Below the pieces are notes generated by a model. It searched no databases and was not told the origin of the DNA. It worked only from the letters and a program-made list of their open reading frames with translations. From Cupriavidus gilardii (lineage in GTDB: Bacteria > Pseudomonadota > Gammaproteobacteria > Burkholderiales > Burkholderiaceae): DNA of 64,000 nucleotides. A program made the position numbers and the translations under genes. Where the stretch lies: NCBI RefSeq assembly GCF_008801915.1, contig NZ_VZOV01000001.1, positions 310,001 to 374,000 on the forward strand, written 5' to 3'. Positions within the stretch are counted from its first letter, which is position 1; every line of letters begins with the position of its first letter. This document shows positions 43,328 to 52,698 of the stretch, piece after piece.

Positions 43328-44293
43328 ATGACCATGCAGTTGAAGTGGATCGAGGACCTGCTCGTGCTGGAGCGCACGCGCAGCTTTTCGCGCGGCGCGG
43401 AATTGCGCCATATCACCCAGTCGGCGCTGTCGCGCCGGATTCGCTCGCTCGAGGAGTGGGCCGGGGCAGAGCTGGTCGACCGCAATACCTATCCGCTGGC
43501 GTTGACGCGGGCGGGCGCGGCATTCTGCGCGACGGCACGCGACGCCTGCGAGCGGCTGCTCGAAGCGCGCGCGGCGCTGCGGCGCGAGGCCACGATGCCG
43601 GGCAAGGCGCTCGAAATCGCGGCCGGCCATACCTTGTCGCTGACGTTCCTTCCGGACTGGCTAAGGCAGTGCCGGCAGCGAGCGGGCACCTTCCATGCGC
43701 GCGTGGTAGCCGCCAACGTGCTGGACGCCGTGGTGGCGTTGTCCGAGGGCCATTGCGATCTGATGCTGGGCTACAACCATCCGCGCGTGCCGGTGTCGCT
43801 GGACAGCGAGCGCTTCCGCAGCCTGACGGTGGGCAGCGATCTGCTGATGCCGGTGTCGGTGCCGACCTCGCGCGGCGGGCCGATGTTTTCGCTGGCCGAA
43901 GCGAGCGGGAAGGCGTCGAAGCCGACGCCGCTTCTTGCCTACACCGCCAACACCACGCTGGGCCGCGTGGTCGAGTCGATTCTGGAGCGCAAGCAGGTCC
44001 ATCGCCGGCTGGTTCGCTGCTACGAAGCCGATATGGCGATGCTGCTGCTGAAGATGGCCAGCGAAGGGCACGGCGTGGCCTGGTTGCCGCGCAGCACCGC
44101 CGCGCAGGCGCTGGCGGCGGGCACGCTGGTACCGGCCGGTGACGACAGCTGGTGCTCGCCGCTGCAGATCTGCGCCTATCGGTCGGCACATAGCGCCAAT
44201 CCGACCTTGCACGCGCTATGGCGCATGCTGGCGGGCGAGCAGGCCGGCCAGCATGCCGACGCGCCGGCGCAGCAGGCGGCGCAGTTCGCGTAG
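43328..44293 (+). CDS. LysR-family transcriptional regulator
   Basis: A 321-residue LysR regulator. The helix-turn-helix (about 5-62: LKWIEDLLVLERTRSFSRGAELRHITQSALSRRIRSLE) starts directly after the N-terminus, and the inducer domain covers about 92-300. The LDLLMLGYNHP-like segment and the VAWLPRSTAA motif are of the HypT (YjiE)-type branch of LysR proteins. It is divergent from the Bug-GGT pair, so those genes are its best candidates for control. The C-terminus is Ala/Gln-rich. Confidence 0.9.
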   Translation: MTMQLKWIEDLLVLERTRSFSRGAELRHITQSALSRRIRSLEEWAGAELVDRNTYPLALTRAGAAFCATARDACERLLEARAALRREATMPGKALEIAAGHTLSLTFLPDWLRQCRQRAGTFHARVVAANVLDAVVALSEGHCDLMLGYNHPRVPVSLDSERFRSLTVGSDLLMPVSVPTSRGGPMFSLAEASGKASKPTPLLAYTANTTLGRVVESILERKQVHRRLVRCYEADMAMLLLKMASEGHGVAWLPRSTAAQALAAGTLVPAGDDSWCSPLQICAYRSAHSANPTLHALWRMLAGEQAGQHADAPAQQAAQFA

Positions 44294-44327
44294 ATACGGC
44301 CGCTCGGGCCACGACTCGGATGCCGAC

Positions 44328-44999
44328 TCAGACCCCGATGAACTGCGCAAATTCCTCGACCGGCGCCCGCTGCGCCACCAGCCGATTGGCCGGGGCGTCG
44401 GGGTCGGCGTAGCCGATCGCCATGCCGGTGAACAGCATGCGTTCGGGCGGCGTTCCGAGGAAGCGGCGCATCGTTTCCGGATACATCGCCCAGCATTCCT
44501 GCGGGCAGCTGTCCAGGCCCGCTTCGCGCAGCAGCAGCATCACGTTCTGCAGATACATGCCGAGGTCCGACCATTGCGGCGGGCCCATGCGGCGGTCCAC
44601 CGTGCAGAACAGCGCCAGCGGCGCGCCGAAGAACTGGAAGTTGCGCGCGAACTGCTGGCGGCGCGCGGCCTTGTCCTCGCGCGGGATGCCGAGATGGCCG
44701 TACAGGTCCTCGCCGACCTGGAAGCGCCGCTCGCGATAGGGCGACACCAGCTCGGGCGGATAGATGTGGTATTCGGCGGGCTCGCCCTTCGGTTCATCGA
44801 CCACGCGCTGGCGCATGATGGCCTTGAGCTCGTCCAGCGGCGCGCCGCCGACGACCTGGATATGCCAGGGCTGCAGATTGCCACCGGACGGGGCGCGCGC
44901 GGCCTTCTCGACGATCTCGCGGATCAGCTGCGGCGGCACCGGCTTGTCGAGAAAGCCGCGGATCGAGCGGCGCGTGGCAATGGCTTCGCTGACGTTCAT
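44328..44999 (-). CDS. Nitroreductase family FMN oxidoreductase
   Basis: A 223-residue nitroreductase. The N-terminal FMN contact [13 protein letters not shown] and [15 protein letters not shown] are conserved, as are the mid-region [25 protein letters not shown] and the C-terminal [12 protein letters not shown]. Members reduce nitro compounds, quinones or enones with NAD(P)H, typically as FMN-bound dimers. ATG 44999 has a GAGGAGAC ribosome-binding site. It is divergent from the CoA-transferase gene and convergent with LysR; neither gives a firm substrate clue. Confidence 0.92.
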   Translation of the reverse strand: MNVSEAIATRRSIRGFLDKPVPPQLIREIVEKAARAPSGGNLQPWHIQVVGGAPLDELKAIMRQRVVDEPKGEPAEYHIYPPELVSPYRERRFQVGEDLYGHLGIPREDKAARRQQFARNFQFFGAPLALFCTVDRRMGPPQWSDLGMYLQNVMLLLREAGLDSCPQECWAMYPETMRRFLGTPPERMLFTGMAIGYADPDAPANRLVAQRAPVEEFAQFIGV

Positions 45000-45109
45000 G
45001 GTCTCCTCTCGTACCCGGCTGGCCGGGGCAGTCCGCTGCAACGGCGCGCGGCGCCGGGCATGGCATGGTAAGTTGGCGTCCGACGATACCACGACAACGG
45101 GAGACAGGC

Positions 45110-46252
45110 ATGGCGGGTCCGCTGCATGGACTGAAGGTGGTGGAGATGGTCGGCCTCGGGCCGGGGCCGTTCTGCGCGATGATGCTGGCCGATATGGGCG
45201 CCGAGGTGATTCGCATCGACCGGCCCGATCGCGGTGCGGGCGTGCTGCCCGAAGACGTCCGCTTCGACGTGACCGCGCGCGGCCGCCGCTCGCTGGCGAT
45301 CGACCTGAAGCGACAGGGCGCTGCCGAGACGGTGCTGCGCCTGATCGAACAGGCCGACGTGCTGATCGAGGGCTTCCGGCCCGGCGTGATGGAGCGGCTG
45401 GGTCTCGGTCCGGACGTCTGCCTGGCGCGCAATGCGAGGCTGGTCTATGGCCGCATGACAGGCTGGGGGCAGCACGGACCGCTGGCGCAGGCAGCGGGAC
45501 ACGACATCAACTACATCGCGATCACCGGCGCGCTGCATGCGATCGGCCTGCCCGACGAACCGCCGGTCGTGCCGTTGAACTACATCGGCGACTTCGGCGG
45601 CGGCGCGATGATGCTGGCCTTCGGCGTCGTCTGCGCGGTGCTGGAGAGCCAGCGCAGCGGCAAGGGGCAGGTGGTCGATGCCGCGATGACCGATGGCGCC
45701 GCGCTGCTGTCGGCCATGATGTACGGCTTCAAGGCTGCCGGGCGCTGGAGCAACCGGCGCGGCGAGAACCTGCTCGACGGCGGCGCCCCGTACTACGGCA
45801 CCTATGCCTGCGCGGACGGCAAGCATGTCGCGATCGGCGCGCTCGAGCCGCAGTTCTATCGCCAGCTGATCGAGCTGTGCGGCATCGAGGACCCGGCCTT
45901 TGCGAAGCAGGGCGATCCGCGCGACTGGCCGCAACTGAAGCAACGGCTGGCCGAGGTGTTCGGCACGCGCACGCGCGACCAGTGGTGCGCGCTGATGGAG
46001 GGCAGCGATGCGTGTTTCGCGCCGGTACTGGACTGGGACGAGGCGCCAGTCCACCCGCACAACCGCGCCCGCGACACCTTCATCGACGTCGGCGGCGTGA
46101 TCCATCCCGCGCCGGCGCCGCGCTTCTCGCGCACGGCGGCGGACAAGCCCACGCAGGCATCGCCGCCCGGAGCCGACACCGAGGCGGTGCTGCGCGACTG
46201 GGGCTTCGCGGCGCAAGAGATTGCCGCGCTGAAGGGCGACGGCGTGATCTGA
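45110..46252 (+). CDS. Alpha-methylacyl-CoA racemase-like, CaiB/BaiF CoA-transferase family
   Basis: A 380-residue class III CoA-transferase superfamily protein. It begins [35 protein letters not shown], the family start. The motif [11 protein letters not shown] and the later [12 protein letters not shown] provide the His and Asp acid/base pair of alpha-methylacyl-CoA racemase rather than the Asp nucleophile of formyl-CoA transferase, so racemase activity on 2-methyl-branched acyl-CoA is likely. CGGGAGACAGGC gives a ribosome-binding site six bases before ATG 45110. It is divergent from the nitroreductase gene and convergent with the Ldh2-type gene. Confidence 0.88.
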   Translation: MAGPLHGLKVVEMVGLGPGPFCAMMLADMGAEVIRIDRPDRGAGVLPEDVRFDVTARGRRSLAIDLKRQGAAETVLRLIEQADVLIEGFRPGVMERLGLGPDVCLARNARLVYGRMTGWGQHGPLAQAAGHDINYIAITGALHAIGLPDEPPVVPLNYIGDFGGGAMMLAFGVVCAVLESQRSGKGQVVDAAMTDGAALLSAMMYGFKAAGRWSNRRGENLLDGGAPYYGTYACADGKHVAIGALEPQFYRQLIELCGIEDPAFAKQGDPRDWPQLKQRLAEVFGTRTRDQWCALMEGSDACFAPVLDWDEAPVHPHNRARDTFIDVGGVIHPAPAPRFSRTAADKPTQASPPGADTEAVLRDWGFAAQEIAALKGDGVI

Positions 46253-46289
46253 TCCAGCCAGGATGGCGAGCCTCTGCCGGCGACCGGCC

Positions 46290-47339
46290 TCACCGGCCCG
46301 GCAGTGCCACCCCGAGATCGCCGGCCACCCTGGCCAGATTGCGCCAGATCGCGGGATTGACGTCCAGTTCGTCCCCGGTGCGGGCGCGGTGGTCGGCCTC
46401 GTACTCGCCCGGGTACTGCACGCGATCGAAGCCCGGCGCGGGCGGGGTCTCGTGCAGATAGCGGATGAACGATTCGACCTCGGTGCTCTGCCATTGCAGG
46501 CCCAGATCGAGCTGCGGATCGATCAGCACCGCGAACATGTTGTTGGTGGCCACGCCGCCGCGCGGATTGTTCGGCTGAATGGTGCCGCCGCCCGACAGCA
46601 CGCCGGCCAGCAGTTCGGCGACCACGCCGAGCGCGTAACCCTTGTGGCCGCCGAAGGGCAGCAGCGCGCCGGGCGGATCGGCGAAGATCGCGCCGGCGTC
46701 GGTGGTCGGCGCGCCGCTCGCATCGATGACGCTGCGCTCCGGGGCCGGCTCGCCTTTTTCGGACAGCACGCGGGCCTTGTTGATCGCGATGGCGCTGGTG
46801 GCGATGTCCATCACCAGCGGCGGGCGCCCGTTCGGCATCGGCCCGGCGAAACAGAGCGGATTGGTCGTCAGCCGCGCAACCCGGCCGCCATAGGGCGCGA
46901 CGGCCGGCGGCCGGTTGATGACGTTGGTGAAGCTGAGCAGCACCATGCGCGCCTGCGCCGCCATCTCGCCGTAATAGCCCATGCGGCCCAGATGGTGCGA
47001 GTGCCGCAGCGTGAAGATGCAATGGCCATGTTCGCGCGTGCGTTCGATGGCGGCCTGCATCACGCGCTTGCCGACATGCTGGCCGAAGCCGCCGTTGCCG
47101 TCGAACACCATCAGCGTGCCGCGGTCCAGCGCGCAGCTGGCGCGGCCCGATGGGTTGACGCTGCCGCCTTCGACCGAAGCGCGATACTGCGGCAGCATCG
47201 ACAGCCCGTGGCTGGCATAGCCGCAGCGGTCGGACTCGACCAGGTGCTCGGCGACATCGTCGGCGATATCGTCGGGCACATTCAGCGCCACCAGAATGTC
47301 CCGCGCCAGCCGATGCGCGTCCTGCAGGGTGAGCTTCAT
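46290..47339 (-). CDS. Ldh2/malate-lactate-ureidoglycolate type NAD(P)-dependent dehydrogenase
   Basis: A 349-residue enzyme of the malate/L-lactate/ureidoglycolate/sulfolactate dehydrogenase family, which has its own fold unlike classical lactate dehydrogenases. Hallmarks are ESDRCGYASHGL near 45, the RHSHHLGRMGYYGE region with the catalytic His near 115-118, TNPLCFAGP, DIATSAIAINKARVL and GGHKGYALGVVAELLAG. Substrate (2-hydroxyacid) cannot be chosen from motifs. It lies 44 bases downstream of the DASS transporter in the same direction, so that carrier probably supplies a dicarboxylate or hydroxyacid to it. Confidence 0.92.
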   Translation of the reverse strand: MKLTLQDAHRLARDILVALNVPDDIADDVAEHLVESDRCGYASHGLSMLPQYRASVEGGSVNPSGRASCALDRGTLMVFDGNGGFGQHVGKRVMQAAIERTREHGHCIFTLRHSHHLGRMGYYGEMAAQARMVLLSFTNVINRPPAVAPYGGRVARLTTNPLCFAGPMPNGRPPLVMDIATSAIAINKARVLSEKGEPAPERSVIDASGAPTTDAGAIFADPPGALLPFGGHKGYALGVVAELLAGVLSGGGTIQPNNPRGGVATNNMFAVLIDPQLDLGLQWQSTEVESFIRYLHETPPAPGFDRVQYPGEYEADHRARTGDELDVNPAIWRNLARVAGDLGVALPGR

Positions 47340-47383
47340 GTCGGACTCCTCGTATTGCGAGGCGCTGATCCGCGGATCCGTCC

Positions 47384-48952
47384 TCAGATCCAGCCGAGCC
47401 AGCGCCAGTAGGTCGCCGCGAACAGCAGCATCATCGCGTAGCCGACCAGCGTGACCGGAATGCCGATGCGCGCGAACTGGCGGCCGTTGAAGGTATCGGT
47501 GCTCAGGCACACCATGTTCTGCGGCGCATTGATCGGCAGGATGAAGCCGAAGCTCATCGTGAAGCCGAGCAGCATCGTGATGCCGACCTTGTCGATGTCG
47601 CCCGGCAGCGTCTGCAGCACCGAGATCAGGATCGGCAGCATCGCCGCCGTCAGCGCCGTGGCGCTGGCAAAGCCGAGGTGGATCACGATCAGGAAGGCGG
47701 CGAGGATCGCGAACACCGCGATCGGACCCTGCGTCGCCAGGCCCGAATTGGCGACCACGAACTTGCCCAGCCATTGCCCGGCCTGCGTGGTCAGCAGCGC
47801 GGTGCCCAGGCTGATGCCGACGCCGAACACGATCAGCGTGCCCCACGGCGTGCGTTGCTGCATCGTCTTCCAGTCCATCACGCCGAGGCGAGGCAGCATC
47901 AGGGCAACGAGGCCGACGAAGGTCACGGTGGCGGTGTCGAAGCCGTGCAGCTTGCCCTCGGTGGCCCACGCCAGCAGCAGCCCGATCGATACCGCGGCGA
48001 GGCGCTTCTGCGGGCCGCTCATCGGCCCCAGTCCTGCCAGCTCGCGCTGCACGGCCTCCTTGCCGCCGGGAATTGCCTCGGTCTCCGGCGGCAGCAGCCA
48101 GCGCACCAGCAGATACAGCACCACCGACATCGCCAGCGCCCACGGCGCGCCGGCGATCAGCCATTGGAGCCAGGTCACGCGCTCGCCCAGCAGCTTGTCC
48201 ATGAAGCCGACCGCCAGCAGGTTCTGCGCCGCGGCTGTCTGGATGCCGACGTTCCAGATGCTGGTGGCCTGCGCCACGGTGATCATGATGCCGGCCGCGA
48301 TATTGGAGCGCTTGTCGACGCCGAAGGCCGCGATGATCCCCATCATGATCGGCACCACGCAGGCGCTGCGGGCGGTGGCGCTCGGCACCACCAGCGACAG
48401 CGCGATCGTGACCGCGATGGTGCCGACCAGGATGCGGCGCGTGCTGGTGCCGATCGCCGACAGCGTGACCAGCGCGATGCGGCGGTCCAGTCCGGTGACC
48501 GTCATCGCCGCGGAGATGAACAGCGCGGCGGCGACCAGCGCCAGCGCCGTATTGGCGAAACCAGCGAGCGCCATGCCGAGCGCGCGCGAGGTGCCGTAAA
48601 GCGTATCGGGGTCGCCGACCGTGGGCGCGAAGCCGATCAGCGCGGCCATCAGCGAGGTGATCATGATCGCGCTGGTCTCGTAGGACACCGCCTCGCTGAT
48701 CCATACGACGACGGCGAAGGCGAGGATCGCGAGCATGCGGTGTCCAGCCAAGGGCAGGTCGGGCGGGGCAGGCAGCGACAGCACGCCGATCAGCACCAGC
48801 ACCGCGACGAACAGTCCCCACGGCGGTCGCTTGCTCGCAGTGGCGGAGCTGGCGGGGCTCGCCGCCGAATTTGGTGTCGCCGGTGCTGCCGGTGTCGCCG
48901 GTGCGGACCGCGTGGAATTCGTAGGCGACGCGTTGCTGCGCAGATCGGACAT
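47384..48952 (-). CDS. DASS-family (SLC13/CitT-type) anion:sodium symporter
   Basis: A 522-residue membrane transporter with about twelve to thirteen helices. Seen are the two DASS re-entrant regions, SVVPSATAR-like (SLVVPSATARSACVVPIMMG) and SFGFILPINAPQNMVCLST, whose Ser-Asn/Pro-Thr motifs bind sodium and carboxylate in the family. The first 40 residues are a disordered Ala/Pro/Ser/Thr-rich extension, unlike most relatives. The substrate is likely a di- or hydroxy-carboxylate, in line with the dehydrogenase gene behind it. The gene is first of a two-gene operon. Confidence 0.9.
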   Translation of the reverse strand: MSDLRSNASPTNSTRSAPATPAAPATPNSAASPASSATASKRPPWGLFVAVLVLIGVLSLPAPPDLPLAGHRMLAILAFAVVVWISEAVSYETSAIMITSLMAALIGFAPTVGDPDTLYGTSRALGMALAGFANTALALVAAALFISAAMTVTGLDRRIALVTLSAIGTSTRRILVGTIAVTIALSLVVPSATARSACVVPIMMGIIAAFGVDKRSNIAAGIMITVAQATSIWNVGIQTAAAQNLLAVGFMDKLLGERVTWLQWLIAGAPWALAMSVVLYLLVRWLLPPETEAIPGGKEAVQRELAGLGPMSGPQKRLAAVSIGLLLAWATEGKLHGFDTATVTFVGLVALMLPRLGVMDWKTMQQRTPWGTLIVFGVGISLGTALLTTQAGQWLGKFVVANSGLATQGPIAVFAILAAFLIVIHLGFASATALTAAMLPILISVLQTLPGDIDKVGITMLLGFTMSFGFILPINAPQNMVCLSTDTFNGRQFARIGIPVTLVGYAMMLLFAATYWRWLGWI

Positions 48953-49224
48953 TGCCGTTTCCTTGGATGACGGCAGCGGCCGTGCAGGGCCGCCGGCACG
49001 AGGTGGGACGATTATCGGCCCGCGTTGTCGCGGTTGTCGAGCACAGCGGTGACGGTCATTGCGCCAGATCAAAGGCGATGCGTGCCAGCGGCGGATGCAG
49101 GGCCGATGTCTGCCGTGCTGCGATCCGCAACCGCCAGCGAACGGCTATAGTGGTCTCGTGGCCCGGCCCACCTTGCACCGCCTCGGCGGCATGCAGGCCG
49201 CGCGTCATACCCCAGGAGACCGAC

Positions 49225-49473
49225 ATGCAGGTGCTGATTCGCGGCCTGCGCCGCGATATCACCGAACAGCGGTTGCGCGACAAGTTCACGCCGTTTGCGC
49301 CGGTGCGCTCGGTGGAAATCATGCGCGATGGCGACCCGGAGCAGCCATGGGCCTGGCTGGACTTCGACATGGATTTCTTCGCGGCCCTCGGGCTGCTGCG
49401 CCAGTTCGACGGACAGTACTTCGACGGCGGCGTGATGCGGCTGCATCTGGTCGCGCACCAGAGCAGCGATTGA
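49225..49473 (+). CDS. Small RRM-type RNA-binding protein
   Basis: An 82-residue protein that is almost only one RNA recognition motif: the first strand VLIRGLRRDITEQRLRDKF (RNP2-like VLIRGL), the second strand VRSVEIMRDG, the third strand PWAWLDFD (RNP1 position, with the usual aromatic residues largely replaced), and FDGQYFDGGVMRLHLV. Bacterial single-RRM proteins of this size are rare outside cyanobacteria and some proteobacteria. AGGAG is six bases before ATG 49225. It is a lone gene between the divergent transporter and the convergent LysR gene. Confidence 0.8.
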   Translation: MQVLIRGLRRDITEQRLRDKFTPFAPVRSVEIMRDGDPEQPWAWLDFDMDFFAALGLLRQFDGQYFDGGVMRLHLVAHQSSD

Positions 49474-49510
49474 GTCTTGTGCAGCGCGCGCTCGTCCGCA
49501 CGCCGGTGTA

Positions 49511-50533
49511 TCAGGCGCGCCGATCGCTGCGCCAGGGCGGCCGCGGTCCAAACGCCTTGCGCAACATCTCGACGAACAGCCGCGTGCGCATCGACGCTAC
49601 GCGCGATTGCGGCACCAGCGCCATCACGTCCGCGTCGGGCAGCCGGTAGCCCGGCAACAGCGCGACAAGCCTGCCCGAGGCGAGACCGTCGGCCACATCC
49701 CACTCGGACCGCGCCATGATGCCCTTGCCGGCCAGGCACCACTGATGGACGACGTCTCCGTCATTGCTCTCCATCGCCGGACGCACGCGCACCGTGTGTT
49801 CACGTGCACTGCCTGCACTGGCGCTGCTGCCGGCGCGCTTCTCGCCGCCCTTGCCGCCCGTGCCACTGCCCTTGGCCGCGTCCTTGCCGTCGCGGCCGGC
49901 GAAGCGCCATAGCGTTACGTCCTCGTCGTTCTCGCGCAGCACCAGGCAGGCGTGGTGCACCAGGTCGGCGGGACGCGTCAGCGGCGGCGCCTTCGCCAGG
50001 TACTCGGGCGCGGCGCACAGGAGGCGGCGGTTCGGTGCGATCCGGTGCGCGACCCACCGTGAATCCGGAATGGCGCCGATGCTGACCAGCACGTCGAAGG
50101 CATCGTGGCCATGGACAGGCTGGCGCGGCAGCATCAGGTTGTCCGACAGGTACAGCTGCACTTCGAGGTTGGGGTGCGCATCCTGGAACTGCGCCAGCAG
50201 CGGTCCGAGATAGCGCCGTCCGAAGCCGAGCGGCCCATGCACCTTCAGCTTGCCCGCCACCGCCTGGCTGCGCTGCCGCAGCGCCTCCTCGATGGTCTGC
50301 ATGTGTTCGAGCACGCCGGTGGCGTGCTGCGCCAGCAGAAGGCCCTCGTGGGTCAGCTGCAGCCGGCGCGTGGTGCGCAGCGCGAGCCGGATGCCAAGGC
50401 GCGCTTCCAGCTGGCCGAGCCGCTTGGTCACGGCCGGCGGCGTCACGTTTTCCTCGCGCGCCAGCGCGGCGAGGCTGCCGAGCCGGTCCAGCGCCAGCAC
50501 GAAGCGCAGGTCGTCGATGGTCAGCTTCATCAT
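49511..50533 (-). CDS. LysR-family transcriptional regulator with Gly/Lys-rich insertion
   Basis: A 340-residue LysR regulator with helix-turn-helix at 4-62 and an inducer domain that is CrgA-like (KLKVHGPLGFGRRYLGPLLAQF). Between strands near residue 220-255 lies an inserted low-complexity segment (GRDGKDAAKGSGTGGKGGEKRAG and a Ser/Ala part) not found in typical members, probably a loop. The AT-rich intergenic side carries two ATTAACC direct repeats (about 50535 and 50569) that may be its operator. It is divergent from the gene remnant at 50631 and the D-serine dehydratase-like operon. Confidence 0.88.
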   Translation of the reverse strand: MMKLTIDDLRFVLALDRLGSLAALAREENVTPPAVTKRLGQLEARLGIRLALRTTRRLQLTHEGLLLAQHATGVLEHMQTIEEALRQRSQAVAGKLKVHGPLGFGRRYLGPLLAQFQDAHPNLEVQLYLSDNLMLPRQPVHGHDAFDVLVSIGAIPDSRWVAHRIAPNRRLLCAAPEYLAKAPPLTRPADLVHHACLVLRENDEDVTLWRFAGRDGKDAAKGSGTGGKGGEKRAGSSASAGSAREHTVRVRPAMESNDGDVVHQWCLAGKGIMARSEWDVADGLASGRLVALLPGYRLPDADVMALVPQSRVASMRTRLFVEMLRKAFGPRPPWRSDRRA

Positions 50534-50630
50534 TATTAACCCAGAGGTGAATCAAGAAATTCTATGCCATTAACCACGGCCGGGCACACGCCACCTACAC
50601 TGTGGCATCGATTCCAACCGGGGCCGCACC

Positions 50631-50800
50631 ATGACCAGCCAACCACGCCAACCCAACTACGCACGCCAATACGATGTCGTGCTGTTCGACCTGCTGACCG
50701 CGCTGCTCGATTCGTGGACGCTGTGGAACAGCGTGGCGGGCGGCGAGGCGCCGGGTCGCGCCTGGCGCGCCGCGTATCTGAAGCGCACCTATGCCTGCGG
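50631..50800 (+). pseudogene. HAD-type hydrolase, 5' fragment
   Basis: The first 56 codons encode the start of a haloacid dehalogenase-like hydrolase (YDVVLFDLLTALLDSWTLWN, then RAWRAAYLKRTYACGA), which contains the nucleophile Asp region. Related proteins are over 200 residues. After about codon 56 the coding similarity stops and the frame runs into the out-of-frame tail of an unrelated Bug receptor gene (50800-51015). The likely cause is a deletion that joined both genes. Confidence 0.75.
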
Positions 50801-51015
50801 CGCCCAGGGGAACACCCCCCGCGGTGGTGGCACGACTAAATCAGGCGATCAACGACGCGCTGGCCGATCCGGCGTTGATCCGGCAGATGCGCGAGGTCGG
50901 CGTCGAATTTCCCGCCCGTGCCGACAACACGCCGGCCAATCTCGCGCGGCTGGTCGACAGCGAGACCGCGCGGCTGCGGCCCATTCTCGAAGCCAACAAG
51001 GTGCAGCTCGATTGA
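50800..51015 (+). pseudogene. Bug-family receptor, 3' fragment
   Basis: About 71 codons, in the frame that contains ATG 50791, encode a Bug C-terminus (APRGTPPAVVARLNQAINDAL … PILEANKVQLD) and stop at 51013-51015. The signal peptide and ligand domain are missing. It is directly fused, in another frame, to the 5' HAD fragment, so it is not expressed as a working receptor. Confidence 0.8.
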
Positions 51016-51066
51016 GCGGGGAACGCCTCGACCAGACGATGCGCCAGATGCAATGGAAGGAAACCC

Positions 51067-52200
51067 ATGACGCTGCATGAACTCGAAACGCCGGTGCTGG
51101 TCCTCGACCGCACGAAGATGGAGCGCAACATCGCGCGTCTGCGCGAACGGCTGTTGCCTTTCGGCGTGGCACTGCGTCCGCATGCGAAGACCAACAAGTC
51201 GGCCGACGTCACCGCGCGTATCGGCGCACCGGGTTCGGCGATCACCGTGTCGACGCTGAAGGAGGCCGGCTACTTTCTCGAACACGGCTGGACCGACATC
51301 CTCTATGCCGTCGGCATCGTGCCGTCGAAGCTGCCGCATGTCGAAGACCTGGTGCGGCGCGGGGCGCGGATGACGCTGTTGCTCGACAACGTCGAGGCGG
51401 CCGCCGCGGTCGCCGCCTATTGCCGCCAGCGCGGCCTCGGCGTGCCGGTGCTGATCGAGATCGATACCGACGGCCACCGCTCCGGCGTCAAGCCGGAGGA
51501 CCCGCTGCTCCTCGAGATCGCGGCAGCGCTGCGGGGCCATGAAGGGCAGGGCGCCTGGCTCGCCGGCGTGCTGACGCATGCGGGCGATTCGTACAACTGC
51601 CGCTCGGCAGCAGCGATCGAGGCGCTGGCCGAACAGGAGCGGGCCGGCGCCGTGCGCGCCGCGCAGCGCCTGCGCGCGGCCGGGCATGCGGCGCCGGTGG
51701 TCAGCGTGGGCAGCACGCCGACCGCGCACTTCGCGCGGTCGCTCGATGGCGTCACCGAAGTGCGGGCCGGCGTGTTCGTGTTCTTCGACCTGGTGATGAA
51801 CGGCATCGGCGTCTGCGACACCTCGGACATCGCGCTGTCGGTGCTGTGCACCGTGATCGGCCATCAGCGCGACAAGGGCTGGCTGATCACCGATGCGGGC
51901 TGGATGGCGATGTCGCGCGATCGCGGTACCGCGAAGCAGCCGGTCGACCAGGGCTATGGCGTGGTCTGCGATATCGACGGCAAGCCGCTGGCCGATCTGC
52001 TGATGGTCGACGCCAACCAGGAGCACGGGATCGTCAGCCATCGCACCGATCCGGACGCGACGCCGATGCTGCCGGTCGGCACGCTGCTGCGCATCCTGCC
52101 GAACCACGCGTGCGCGACGGCCGCACAGCACGGTGCCTACACCGTGGTGGCAGGGAGCGCCGACATCGAGGCGCGGTGGCCGCGCTTCAGTGGATGGTGA
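51067..52200 (+). CDS. Zinc/PLP-dependent D-serine dehydratase-like (D-threonine aldolase family) enzyme
   Basis: A 377-residue protein of the fold-III PLP family of alanine racemase, D-threonine aldolase and eukaryote-type D-serine dehydratase. The PLP lysine is K41 in RPHAKTNKS, and the C-terminal metal ligands read H347-A-C349. His-x-Cys is the ligand set described for the zinc D-serine dehydratases, while D-threonine aldolases have His-x-Asp, so D-serine or D-threonine dehydration is favoured. A RidA gene follows directly, which handles the enamine released by such dehydratases. AAGGAAA precedes ATG 51067. Confidence 0.85.
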   Translation: MTLHELETPVLVLDRTKMERNIARLRERLLPFGVALRPHAKTNKSADVTARIGAPGSAITVSTLKEAGYFLEHGWTDILYAVGIVPSKLPHVEDLVRRGARMTLLLDNVEAAAAVAAYCRQRGLGVPVLIEIDTDGHRSGVKPEDPLLLEIAAALRGHEGQGAWLAGVLTHAGDSYNCRSAAAIEALAEQERAGAVRAAQRLRAAGHAAPVVSVGSTPTAHFARSLDGVTEVRAGVFVFFDLVMNGIGVCDTSDIALSVLCTVIGHQRDKGWLITDAGWMAMSRDRGTAKQPVDQGYGVVCDIDGKPLADLLMVDANQEHGIVSHRTDPDATPMLPVGTLLRILPNHACATAAQHGAYTVVAGSADIEARWPRFSGW

Positions 52201-52205
52201 GCGCG

Positions 52206-52682
52206 ATGACCAACGTGAATCGAGACGCGAATCCGATCGCCGCAACGCTCGCCGCGCAAGGTGTCGCCTATCCCGACGTGCCCACACTGGCGGCGCCGCG
52301 CGGCCACTACTCGCACGTTGCCACGGGGCTGGGGCTGGTATTCGTGTCGGGTCAGCTGCCGCTGGACGCGCGGGGCGAACCGCGCGCCGATCTGCCGCTG
52401 GCGGAACAGGCCGCGCTCGCGCTGCGCAACGTCGAGGCCGCGCTGGCCGCGGCCGGCTGCGGCTGGAAGGACGTCATCAAGGTCACCGTCTATCTGGCCG
52501 GTGTCGAACATTGGCCGGCGTTCGACGCGGCCTACCGGCGGATGCTGGGCGACGCGCGGCCGGCACGCACGGTGGTGCCGGTGCCGGCACTGCATTATGG
52601 CGTGCTGGCCGAGGTCGAGGCGGTGGCCTTGCATCCCGCGGCGGCACAGGCACCGCTGTCGCCGCCGCCGGTACTGCGCTGA
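52206..52682 (+). CDS. RidA-family enamine/imine deaminase
   Basis: A 158-residue RidA (YjgF/YER057c/UK114) protein with the usual LVFVSGQLPLD and the conserved Arg in RPARTVVPVPAL that contacts the substrate carboxylate, plus GVLAEVEAVAL near the end. Such proteins hydrolyse 2-aminoacrylate and other reactive enamines to 2-oxoacids. Its position directly behind a D-serine dehydratase-like gene fits that job. A second start at 52194 would overlap the previous stop codon. The C-terminus has a short Pro/Ala tail. Confidence 0.9.
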   Translation: MTNVNRDANPIAATLAAQGVAYPDVPTLAAPRGHYSHVATGLGLVFVSGQLPLDARGEPRADLPLAEQAALALRNVEAALAAAGCGWKDVIKVTVYLAGVEHWPAFDAAYRRMLGDARPARTVVPVPALHYGVLAEVEAVALHPAAAQAPLSPPPVLR

Positions 52683-52698
52683 AGGTCCCCGGCGACCG

